Assembly (NCBI GenBank): GCA_017745115.1 | Contig: JAGIAA010000002.1 | Span: forward strand, 71,496 to 135,495 | Direction of reading: 5' to 3' | Length of the DNA: 64,000 nucleotides | Source: Sphingobium sp. | Lineage (GTDB): Bacteria > Pseudomonadota > Alphaproteobacteria > Sphingomonadales > Sphingomonadaceae | Program-made: the position numbers and the translations under genes | Notes under the pieces: model-generated | What the model was told of the DNA's origin: nothing | The model's database searches: none | The model's input: the letters and a program-made list of their open reading frames with translations, nothing else | Part shown: positions 32,804 to 40,570 of the stretch, in pieces | Numbering within the stretch: the stretch's first letter is position 1 | Layout of the letters: each line of letters opens with the position of its first letter

Positions 32804-33850
32804 CTATGTGTTGGCCGCCGCTGCCGAACCCCGAATGATCAGTTCGTAATCGAGCGCTTTTCGCTCCGGCCTATTCTCACGCTGGATCAGCATGCGTGCC
32901 GCAGCCTGCGCCATTTCGACCGTGGGCTGGCGAACCGTCGTCAACAAGGGATGGAGGGCGCGGGCCACGGGTGAATCATCAAAGCCGACCACCGAAAGCT
33001 CCCCGGGCAATGCGAGGCCGTTCTGATAGGCGGCGATCATCACTCCGGCAGCCATTTCATCGTTCGCGGCGAAGATGGCCGTGGGCCGTATCGGGTGCGA
33101 AAGCAGCTCGAGTCCCGCGTCGACGCCGGACGCGGTCGTGAACGCGCCCTCCACGACATAGCCTGGCCGCACCGTGCCGCCTCGCTCGCCGATCGCATGC
33201 AAGAAGCCTTCGAGACGGTGCGTGGCGGCGGCATGAGAACGCGGCGCTGCCACGAAACCGATGTCGCGATGTCCCTGGTCCCAAAGATAGGCGGTCATCT
33301 CGATCGCGGCGCGCCGGTCATCCATCACGATGCTGGGCGCACGATCCGAGTGCCCGACATCCGGCGCGATGCGGACATAAGGGACGCCGATATCCTCAAG
33401 TGCCTGCATCACCTCTTCGCTGTCGCTCAGCGGGGGAGAAAGAATGACGCCGTCCAGGCGGGGCGCGCCAACGGCATCGCGCAGGCGATTCGCCAGATCC
33501 GCCTCGTTCACATTGATCTGCTCGATCATGAGATGATGGCCCGCCTCACGGCAGGCATGCATCGCGCCCAATTGCAGCTGACTGACATAATTGGGACTGG
33601 GATTGTCGTAGATCAGGCCGATCAGATAGGAGCGTGCGCCGGCAAGGGCGCGTGCCGAAATGTTCGGGCGATATTTGAGTTCCTCTGCCGCTTGCTCGAC
33701 AGCCATGCGGACTTTCGCGCGGACACCGGGCTCCTTGTTGAGGACGCGAGACACCGTCTTGAACGACACGCCCGCCTTCGCGGCCACGTGGCGGATGGTG
33801 ACGCGGCCAGGCTGCAGGTCGGGTTCCGGCTGATCTTCCCGATTGTCCAT
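32804..33850 (-). CDS. LacI-family repressor of the saccharide locus (copy 1)
   Basis: The 348-residue protein has a LacI-type HTH (VTIRHVAAKAGVSFKTVSRV), the hinge ISARALAG and a periplasmic-binding-protein-type effector domain ending in VVGFDDSPVARAL, TTVRQPTVEM. The recognition-helix segment AGVSFKTVSRVLN is identical to that of the second LacI protein at 44477-45544. The ATG at 33850 follows AGGAAGG by 5 bases. It is divergent from the sugar transporter gene, with two palindromic operators between them, and likely represses the transporter, receptor and esterase-glycosidase units. The inducer is unknown. Confidence 0.9.
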   Translation of the reverse strand: MDNREDQPEPDLQPGRVTIRHVAAKAGVSFKTVSRVLNKEPGVRAKVRMAVEQAAEELKYRPNISARALAGARSYLIGLIYDNPSPNYVSQLQLGAMHACREAGHHLMIEQINVNEADLANRLRDAVGAPRLDGVILSPPLSDSEEVMQALEDIGVPYVRIAPDVGHSDRAPSIVMDDRRAAIEMTAYLWDQGHRDIGFVAAPRSHAAATHRLEGFLHAIGERGGTVRPGYVVEGAFTTASGVDAGLELLSHPIRPTAIFAANDEMAAGVMIAAYQNGLALPGELSVVGFDDSPVARALHPLLTTVRQPTVEMAQAAARMLIQRENRPERKALDYELIIRGSAAAANT

Positions 33851-33881
33851 CACAGCCTTCCTGTTTGGTTGCCCGCCCGCA

Positions 33882-33893
33882 GACAGCGCTGTC
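33882..33893. promoter_or_regulatory. LacI-type operator, GACAGCGCTGTC
   Basis: A perfect 12-bp palindrome between the LacI gene and the divergent transporter gene, 32 bases before the LacI start. It matches the GACARCGYTGTC consensus repeated at five other places in the locus. Confidence 0.75.
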
Positions 33894-33971
33894 GGTTTGG
33901 GTGGGTCAGGTAGCCCTTGTCAATTCCCACTTTCCCGAGGTTCCGGATCACTGTCCCGAATTATGCATCTA

Positions 33972-33983
33972 GACAGCGTTGTC
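33972..33983. promoter_or_regulatory. LacI-type operator, GACAGCGTTGTC
   Basis: One-mismatch palindrome of the locus consensus, centred 90 bases from the operator at 33882-33893 and 60 bases before the transporter start. The pair could allow a repression loop. Confidence 0.75.
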
Positions 33984-34042
33984 ATAAGCAGTCTACGGCG
34001 GCAGTTGCAGCAGCGGCGAGCGATGCAAGGAGAGGGTTTCCA

Positions 34043-35293
34043 ATGACCGCACAACGATCGGGCTCCGCCTTTTTCTACGTAACCATATTGTTCTTCATCT
34101 GGGGAGGCGTCACGTCGGTCAACGACATCCTCATTCCCGCGGTGAAGCAGATCTTCTCGCTCACCGACACCGAGAGCTTTCTCACCCAGTTCGCCTTCTT
34201 CATGGCTTACGGCATCGTCTCGCTGCCGGCCGCGGCCCTGCTCGGACGGTTGGGGTCGTCGAAGTCGATCGTGACGGCACTCACGGTGATGGTCTTGGGC
34301 TGCCTCATGATGCCGCTTGCCACGTCGCTGCGCGTCTACGGCATTGCCCTCGCCGCATTGTTCGTGATCGCCTCGGGCATCACGTTGCTGCAGGTCGCCG
34401 CCAATCCGCTTTCCGCGGCGCTGGGCGATCCCAAGCATTCGCATTTCCGGCTCGTGCTGAGCCAGACGTTCAACAGCCTGGGCACCGTTGTTGGCCCCTA
34501 TCTTGCGGCGCATACGCTTCTCAAAGGCGGCCTGTTCGATGGCGGTGCGGCAACGGAGGAGAAGATCGCCTATTCGCTGAGCCGCATCGATCTCGCCTAC
34601 GGCTTCATCGCAGCAGCAATCGTCGTCATGGCCATCTTCATCTGGCGCCAGCGCATCCTGATCGACAATGCCAGCCCGGAGAGCGCGGCCCAGTCGTCCG
34701 TGCTCGGTGCGCTGTCCGACCGCTGGGCGCTTTTCGGCGCGCTGGCCATCTTCCTCTATGTCGGCGCCGAAGTGTCGATCGGCTCGACCATGACCAACTT
34801 CCTCCAGCAGAGCGACGTTATGGCGGTCTCGGCACTGACCGCGGGCAGCATGGTGAGCTTCTACTGGATGGGCGCCCTGATCGGACGACTTGGCGGCAGC
34901 GTCCTGCTTGGATTGCGCATTCCGGCCGCGCCGCTGCTGGGTATTTTCGCGCTCGTCGCTGCTTTGCTGTGCTTGACGGTCGCCAATCTCTCGGGGCCGG
35001 CTGCGGGCTATTCCGCGATCTCGATCGGTCTCTTCAACTCGATCATGTTCCCCGTCATTTTCTCGCTCACCATCGAGCGCTCGCGAGCCGCTACCTCGGC
35101 GACGTCGGGCCTGCTCTGCGTGGCGATCGTCGGCGGCGCACTCGTGCCGCTCCTGTTCGCACAGATCGCCGACGCGACCGGGAGCCGCTTCACGGCCTTC
35201 TTCGTGCCGCTCACCTGCTACCTGATTATCGCCCTGTTCGGCCTTTCCGCCTGGCGAGCGGGTCGAAACGCCGCGCCCGCCCTCAAGGAGTGA
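34043..35293 (+). CDS. FucP/GluP-like sugar MFS transporter (second locus)
   Basis: The 416-residue protein has about 12 membrane segments and FucP-family signatures: ILFFIWGGVTSVNDILIPAV, LLQVAANPLSAALGDP and LSQTFNSLGTVVGPYLAAH. The ATG at 34043 follows AGGAGAGGG by 7 bases; the longer in-frame extension to 33917 covers the operator and is rejected. It is divergent from the LacI gene and is followed directly by a ROK kinase and a TauE/SafE gene, so it probably brings in the monosaccharide or disaccharide released by the GH3 enzyme. Confidence 0.9.
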   Translation: MTAQRSGSAFFYVTILFFIWGGVTSVNDILIPAVKQIFSLTDTESFLTQFAFFMAYGIVSLPAAALLGRLGSSKSIVTALTVMVLGCLMMPLATSLRVYGIALAALFVIASGITLLQVAANPLSAALGDPKHSHFRLVLSQTFNSLGTVVGPYLAAHTLLKGGLFDGGAATEEKIAYSLSRIDLAYGFIAAAIVVMAIFIWRQRILIDNASPESAAQSSVLGALSDRWALFGALAIFLYVGAEVSIGSTMTNFLQQSDVMAVSALTAGSMVSFYWMGALIGRLGGSVLLGLRIPAAPLLGIFALVAALLCLTVANLSGPAAGYSAISIGLFNSIMFPVIFSLTIERSRAATSATSGLLCVAIVGGALVPLLFAQIADATGSRFTAFFVPLTCYLIIALFGLSAWRAGRNAAPALKE

Positions 35294-36205
35294 ATGAGAC
35301 GCATGTCTGGTCTTCGTATTGGAATCGATTTTGGCGGAACCAAGATCGAGGCAGCGGCGCTCGATCGGTCGGGAGACATATTGCTGCGCCGACGGATCGC
35401 CAATCCGGGCGATTATGCAGGCGCGGTGACCGATGTCGTCGAGCTTGTGCGGGCGGTCGAAAAGGAAATCGGCTCACAGGGGACAGTCGGCATTGGCGTG
35501 CCCGGCTCGCTCAGCCCACGCACGGGCCTGATGCGCAACGCCAATTCCAAATGGCTCAACGGCAAGCCGTTCAAGGAGGATCTGGCAGCCGCACTCGGCC
35601 GCGACATTCGTCTCGCTAATGACGCAAACTGCCTGGTCCTGTCCGAAGCCCTTGACGGGGCTGCCGCTCGGAAGCCGTGCGTCTTCGGGGTGATCATCGG
35701 GACTGGCGTCGGCGGGGGCCTCGTTCTCAACGGCAAGCTCGTGGAAGGCGCCGCACGTATTGCCGGAGAATTCGGCCACACGCCGTTGCCCTGGCCGCGC
35801 GAGGACGAATATCCGGGTGCGGAATGCTGGTGCGGACGGCCAAACTGCCTGGAGGCATGGGTGTCCGGCACTGGCTTCCAACGTGCTTTTGCGCGCAGCG
35901 TGCGCAAGAACATCATCCCGGCCGCCAAGATCATCGAGGGCGCTCGGAAGGGCAAAGCGGCGGAGCGCGCCGCATTCGACGACTATGTCGATCGCCTCGC
36001 CCGCGGACTCGCCATGGTCGCCAATATCGTCGATCCCGATTGCTTCGTACTGGGCGGCGGCATGTCGAACGTGACCGAGCTTTATGAGCGTCTCCCCGAG
36101 CGCGTCCGCCATTATGCCTTTTCCGATGTGTGGGATGGCGCGATCGTGCAAGCCAAATGGGGTGACAGCTCCGGCGTTCGGGGCGCGGCAATGCTCTGGG
36201 ATTAG
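35294..36205 (+). CDS. ROK-family sugar kinase (fructokinase-like)
   Basis: The 303-residue protein has the ROK phosphate-binding motif LRIGIDFGGTKIEAAAL, the catalytic Asp in LANDANC, GVIIGTGVGGG and a zinc-binding site: His in GEFGHTP and the cysteines of CWCGRPNCLEAWVSG. It phosphorylates a hexose such as fructose, glucose or N-acetyl-sugar with ATP in the cytosol. The ATG follows the transporter stop directly with AAGGAG between them, indicating an operon. It is the kinase expected after import by the adjacent symporter. Specificity is inferred. Confidence 0.9.
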   Translation: MRRMSGLRIGIDFGGTKIEAAALDRSGDILLRRRIANPGDYAGAVTDVVELVRAVEKEIGSQGTVGIGVPGSLSPRTGLMRNANSKWLNGKPFKEDLAAALGRDIRLANDANCLVLSEALDGAAARKPCVFGVIIGTGVGGGLVLNGKLVEGAARIAGEFGHTPLPWPREDEYPGAECWCGRPNCLEAWVSGTGFQRAFARSVRKNIIPAAKIIEGARKGKAAERAAFDDYVDRLARGLAMVANIVDPDCFVLGGGMSNVTELYERLPERVRHYAFSDVWDGAIVQAKWGDSSGVRGAAMLWD

Positions 36206-36226
36206 TATGATGCGCTCGGCGCCGGG

Positions 36227-36997
36227 ATGTGGCACGCCGCCCAACTGATGCAGGTCGAACTCCTCTATTGGCTTTTCGCCATTGTCGCCGTGACGATCTC
36301 CGGGCTCGCGAAGGGCGGCTTCTCAGGGCTCGGCGCATTGGCGATGCCGATCATGGCGCTGGGGATCGATCCCGTGCGCGGCGCGGCGATCCTGCTCCCG
36401 ATCCTGATCCTGCAGGACGCGGTCGGCATCTGGGCATTCCGGGGCACCTGGGACGGCGGCGTCCTGCGCGCCATGCTGCCGGGCATGGCGATCGGAATTG
36501 CCCTCGGTTATCTCTTCGCGGCCTCCGTTTCAGAGACCGCGGTGCTGGGCGTCCTGGGCGGCATTTCCGTCCTCTTCGGGCTGCACCGTCTCTGGCTCGA
36601 GCGCGGCGGCGCGGCAGGCGTGCCGTCAACCTCTCCGGCCTGGATCGGCACGTTATTCGGTGTTGCATCGGGCTTCACGAGCCAGATCGCCCATGCGGGT
36701 TCCCCGCCCTTCCAGATGTGGGTCCTGCCCCGCCGCCTGCCGCGCGACACGCTGGTGGGGACAACCGCGATCGCTTTTGCTGCGATGAACTGGCTTAAAG
36801 TGCCAGCCTATGCCGCGCTCGGACAGTTCACGCCGGCCAACCTCACTGCGGCGGCAATGCTCATGCCGGTCGCGTTGATATCCACGCTGGCCGGCGCGAA
36901 GCTCGTCCGGATGGTTGATCCGGCAAAATTCTACAGCCTGATCTATTCGCTCATGATCTTGCTCGGTCTCAAGCTCCTGGCCGACGCCATTATCTAA
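36227..36997 (+). CDS. TauE/SafE-family membrane permease
   Basis: The 256-residue protein has about 8 hydrophobic segments and the TauE/SafE patterns ISGLAKGGFSGLGALAMPIM near the N-terminus and GVASGFTSQIAHAGSPPFQM in the second half, the two internal repeats of the family. Known members export sulfite, sulfoacetate or take up organic anions. It follows the ROK kinase by 21 bases and is probably cotranscribed, though its link to sugar use is not obvious. A start at the ATG at 36248 is also possible. Confidence 0.87.
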   Translation: MWHAAQLMQVELLYWLFAIVAVTISGLAKGGFSGLGALAMPIMALGIDPVRGAAILLPILILQDAVGIWAFRGTWDGGVLRAMLPGMAIGIALGYLFAASVSETAVLGVLGGISVLFGLHRLWLERGGAAGVPSTSPAWIGTLFGVASGFTSQIAHAGSPPFQMWVLPRRLPRDTLVGTTAIAFAAMNWLKVPAYAALGQFTPANLTAAAMLMPVALISTLAGAKLVRMVDPAKFYSLIYSLMILLGLKLLADAII

Positions 36998-37086
36998 CAG
37001 CTGATCCCGTCCATGTTGAATCGCTCGCCCTGGCGAGCCTGGCGGATGCTAGAAGAGCAGGAAACGGGTGGCCATCGAACGGACTG

Positions 37087-37122
37087 AAAAAATGGGCCCC
37101 GACAGCGCAGCGTCGAGGCCCA
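37087..37122 (-). terminator. Intrinsic terminator-like hairpin with U-run (minus strand)
   Basis: TGGGCC (37093-37098) pairs with GGCCCA (37117-37122), extended by CGAC/GTCG, and on the minus strand it is followed by six Ts (37092-37087). It lies about 160 bases beyond the TonB receptor stop and behind another terminator, so it may end a separate small RNA or be a backup. Confidence 0.6.
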
Positions 37123-37237
37123 GTTTCCCTGACGCAACCGGAGCTGCATCTGGTCGGAGCTCTGGTAGGTGTGCAGCCCATTGTTCCAAAGCATCGAACC
37201 ACGGGAGGTCGAAAATCAGTTTGCTGTTTGCCTCTTC

Positions 37238-37275
37238 AAAAAGGCGGCCCGGGCATGGGAGTGGACTGCCCGGGC
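37238..37275 (-). terminator. Intrinsic terminator of the large TonB receptor gene
   Basis: GCCCGGGCA (37247-37255) and TGCCCGGGC (37267-37275) form a perfect 9-bp stem with an 11-base loop, followed on the minus strand by CGCCTTTTT. It starts 11 bases after the receptor stop. Confidence 0.8.
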
Positions 37276-37285
37276 TCACAGGAGG

Positions 37286-40200
37286 TTAGAATGCCTTGCT
37301 CAGCTGGATCTGGAAGTACCGGCCAAAGGCGTTGTGCGTGAACAGGTCGATTGAGCTGTTCCCCGACGTGGTCGACTGGACGACCGGCGGCTCCTTTTCG
37401 AACAGGTTGGTAACCGTGACGCCGAGGCGCGTTCCCTTCAGGAAGGAATAGCGGTCATCGTCGCGCCCGAAGCTCACCGACAGGCTGAGATCGAAGGTCA
37501 TCCATGAGCCCACCTTCGAAACCGGCTGGGTCACGCCCTGGATCGTGATCGGCTTGTCATTGGTGTAGGGGCCGACATAGTTGCCCATGAGCGTCGCCGA
37601 GAAGGGTCCGCTCATGAAGCCGAGGCTGCCGCGGCCACGCCAGCTGATCGGGTTGCCGATGGTATCCAGCACACTCACCAGCGGCGCGCCCTCGACTGTG
37701 CGCTGCACGTTCTTGAACACTTTGCTCGCGGACACGTCGAAGTTGAAGACGCCGATTTTCGCGCGCGTCGTGTAATGGGCCGTCATATCCAGACCGTCCT
37801 GCGCGGTATTGGCGGCACTGATGCCGCGCGCATCCACGACCACGTTGACGTTGCAATAGTCGCGCGGATTGAAGCCGATGTTCGCCGCATAGAGAAAGTG
37901 CGTGAAGGGCTCGAGCTTGGGGTCGAGCGTGCAACCGGTGGGCGTGACGTTGGTGTTGTGGACCGGAATTATATAGGCCGAGTAGAGCGCTCGTAGCGCA
38001 GGCGTGGCGAACGGGCCGCCCGAGAAGATGGCCAACGGCACGCCGGAGACACCCATCTTATTCCTGTAGGTCAGATTATAGTAGGTCGCGGAGAGACGAA
38101 GCCCCGGCGCAAAGGTGGGCGTGAAATCCGCACCGATCTGCCAGTTGCGGCCTTTCTCGGCTTTGAGGTTGGGATTGTTGCCCAGGAAGTTGAGCACATT
38201 GGCCTGGCCATTGGACTGGACGGGGATGTCGGTCACGCCGGTGCCGGGCGTGCCGGTTGAGCCGAAACCGAGCGAGAAGACGCCGCCGTTCAGTTCCGGC
38301 AGGCCCGGCGCACGGAAGGACGTGCCCCACGAGCCGCGCAGGAGCAGATCGTCGCTCACCTCCCAGGTCGCGCTGACCTTGGCGTTGGTGGTCGAACCGA
38401 AGTCCGAATAATGATCGTAGCGCACGGCTGCACTGGCGGTCAGGGCCTTGACCAGCGGCACATTCATGTCGCTGGAGACAAGCGGGAGGTAGCTTTCGGC
38501 AAAAGCGGCATATTGCGTGCGCGTCGTGCGGGCCCGCGCGTCCGGCGTCGTGATCGGCCCCTGATTGGGCGGACGGTTCGCGTCGTTCTGCAGCTTCTGG
38601 ATGCCGAAATAATATTCGCCGCCCAATGCCATCTTGAGCTTGCCGGCCGGCAGGTCGAGCACGCTGCCGTCAACCTTTGCGACGACATCGTGGCTCCAAT
38701 TCTGAGCATATTGCGAGTTGGTGCCGATGATATAGCTCAGCTGCTGCTGGGTGAACGGGTTGCTCGAATATGGATTGACGTGAAGCGGGTCGGACAGCGG
38801 CAGGTTCACTAGCTGCTGAAGCGCGTTGGTCGCCGCCGCACCGCTGATGCCGTTGGTCGTCTCGAGCGAGACATAGTTCCGCAAATAGCAGACGCCGCAG
38901 TTCTTATCCTGGCCGAACGTATAGTAAGCCTCGCCCCTCCAGTCCGAGAAGAGCTTCGCCTTGATGCCGAAGGTGTTGTTGAAGCTCTCATCGGGGTTCT
39001 GGTTTCCGAAGCGCGGTCCATTGGGCGTGCGCGCGAGCAGGTTGATCTGGACATCATAGGGCTGCGCGGACGCCGGAACGAACGGCGGAAACGGTGAGCG
39101 GCTCGTGTTCGGCAGGTTGAGATAATAAGGACTGCCGGGATTGATCGAAACCGTTGCGTTGGTGACGCCGTTCCCGCTTAGAAAAGTGCGGGTGAACTGC
39201 TCGGTCCGCGTCCAGAAGAACTCGTCGTAGATCTTGAGCCCGCCGATCTCCTGATTGAAGAAGATCGCGGCCTGGTAGCGGTTCTGCGCGCCGAGATAAT
39301 CCTCATAATCGGTGCGATCGATGACATTGGGATAGGTCGCACAGGTTGGCGTGGCGGCGCCGACACAGGAGCCGGTCCGCACTTCCTTGAGATCGGCGAT
39401 CGTCGGAATCGCGTCGCCCGCCAGTAGCGGCAGCGCATAATAGGTGTAGGCCCCGCCCTGCGGGAAATTGGGATTGGTCACCGAGCCGACGGTCGGGATG
39501 ACGATATTGCCGTTGATCGGGACCGACGCCGCGTTCGCGTTCACGCGGCCGTCATTGCCGCCATAAGGGCGCTGGTCGGCGCGCAGGCGCGGATTGAGCC
39601 CGCGCACATAGGGCAGGCGGCGGCCATATTCGAACGTTGCAATGACACTGCCGGCGCCGAAATCGGGGTTCCAGTGGACACCGCCCGATCCGCTTATCGC
39701 ATATTCGTCATTGCCGTAAGCGCCGAACGTGTAGCGGCCAGAGAGCTCGAGGCCGGTGAAATCCTTGCGCAGCACATAGTTGATGACGCCGGCAATGGCA
39801 TCCGAGCCGTAGATCGCCGAGGCACCGTCAGCGATGACTTCGACGCGCTCAATGGCCGCCATCGGGACCTGATTGGCCTCGGTGAAGGCGGTTGCCGTGC
39901 CGTTGGGTGTGACGCGATGACCATCGACGAGCGTCAGCGTGGCGCCCTGGCCCACGCCGCGAAAGTTGACCGCGTTGCCGCGCGTCGTGTTGCTGCCGTT
40001 CTGCGAACTGCCGCTGCTGCCGTTGGCGGCGGAGTTGAACGTGCCCGATGCATTCTGCACCTGCGGCAAGGTCTGCAGCACTTCCGAAAGGCTGGACTTG
40101 CCCATGTTCAGAATCTGTTCGCGGCCCAGCGTGATCGCCTGGCTGCCGACCGCTTTCACGCCCGAAATGTTCGTGCCGGTGATGACGATGGCTTCGGACT

Positions 40201-40348
40201 GTTCGTCACCCTCCGCCTTGTCTTTCGCGGCCGCACTGTCGGCTTTCTCGTCTTGCGCAATGGCCGCGGTGGGCACGGCGCAAAGTGCAAGGATGATGAG
40301 CGGCAACGTGCTGACACTGCCGCAATACTGCTTCCGGATCCCGATCAT
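37286..40348 (-). CDS. Large TonB-dependent receptor of the saccharide locus
   Basis: The 1020-residue protein has a signal peptide (CAVPTAAIAQDE region), a TonB-box-like segment (EAIVITGTNISGV), a plug (VNFRGVGQGATLTLVDGHRV, ERVEVIADGASAIYGSDAIA) and a barrel ending in an aromatic (FQIQLSKAF). The size and the Ser/Gly/Asn-rich insertion after the plug start are typical of saccharide receptors. GGAGGGG lies 4 bases before the ATG. Three operator-like palindromes lie at 40429-40497, directly upstream, so LacI control is likely. It should import oligosaccharides processed by the GH3 enzyme. Confidence 0.92.
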   Translation of the reverse strand: MIGIRKQYCGSVSTLPLIILALCAVPTAAIAQDEKADSAAAKDKAEGDEQSEAIVITGTNISGVKAVGSQAITLGREQILNMGKSSLSEVLQTLPQVQNASGTFNSAANGSSGSSQNGSNTTRGNAVNFRGVGQGATLTLVDGHRVTPNGTATAFTEANQVPMAAIERVEVIADGASAIYGSDAIAGVINYVLRKDFTGLELSGRYTFGAYGNDEYAISGSGGVHWNPDFGAGSVIATFEYGRRLPYVRGLNPRLRADQRPYGGNDGRVNANAASVPINGNIVIPTVGSVTNPNFPQGGAYTYYALPLLAGDAIPTIADLKEVRTGSCVGAATPTCATYPNVIDRTDYEDYLGAQNRYQAAIFFNQEIGGLKIYDEFFWTRTEQFTRTFLSGNGVTNATVSINPGSPYYLNLPNTSRSPFPPFVPASAQPYDVQINLLARTPNGPRFGNQNPDESFNNTFGIKAKLFSDWRGEAYYTFGQDKNCGVCYLRNYVSLETTNGISGAAATNALQQLVNLPLSDPLHVNPYSSNPFTQQQLSYIIGTNSQYAQNWSHDVVAKVDGSVLDLPAGKLKMALGGEYYFGIQKLQNDANRPPNQGPITTPDARARTTRTQYAAFAESYLPLVSSDMNVPLVKALTASAAVRYDHYSDFGSTTNAKVSATWEVSDDLLLRGSWGTSFRAPGLPELNGGVFSLGFGSTGTPGTGVTDIPVQSNGQANVLNFLGNNPNLKAEKGRNWQIGADFTPTFAPGLRLSATYYNLTYRNKMGVSGVPLAIFSGGPFATPALRALYSAYIIPVHNTNVTPTGCTLDPKLEPFTHFLYAANIGFNPRDYCNVNVVVDARGISAANTAQDGLDMTAHYTTRAKIGVFNFDVSASKVFKNVQRTVEGAPLVSVLDTIGNPISWRGRGSLGFMSGPFSATLMGNYVGPYTNDKPITIQGVTQPVSKVGSWMTFDLSLSVSFGRDDDRYSFLKGTRLGVTVTNLFEKEPPVVQSTTSGNSSIDLFTHNAFGRYFQIQLSKAF

Positions 40349-40428
40349 GATTCCCCTCCATCTCTTTTTATTTTTCAGCCGACGCGCCGTTTCCGCGCCG
40401 CCACCTCGTTCTACCGTGCACCTCTTGG

Positions 40429-40497
40429 GACAGCGTTGTCCGAATCAATGTCAACGTTGTCTAAAATGTCGTTATCGCGCTCCTTGTCAACGCTGTC
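40429..40497. promoter_or_regulatory. Cluster of three LacI-type operators upstream of the TonB receptor
   Basis: GACAGCGTTGTC (40429-40440), GTCAACGTTGTC (40450-40461) and GTCAACGCTGTC (40486-40497) are three variants of the locus operator, centred 21 and 36 bases apart. The first lies about 80 bases before the receptor start. The array suggests cooperative repression. Confidence 0.75.
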
Positions 40498-40570
40498 TTG
40501 GGCTGTGCATGGGTTTCAGTTTGGAGCCGCCCGCCTTGCGGGCCAGCGGCTCTATTTCACTCTCATTTTT

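Noticed and set aside
37049..37279. 76-codon minus-strand frame between TauE/SafE and TonB receptor genes
   Set aside because: It spans both terminator-like hairpins and lacks a ribosome site, so a real gene is unlikely.
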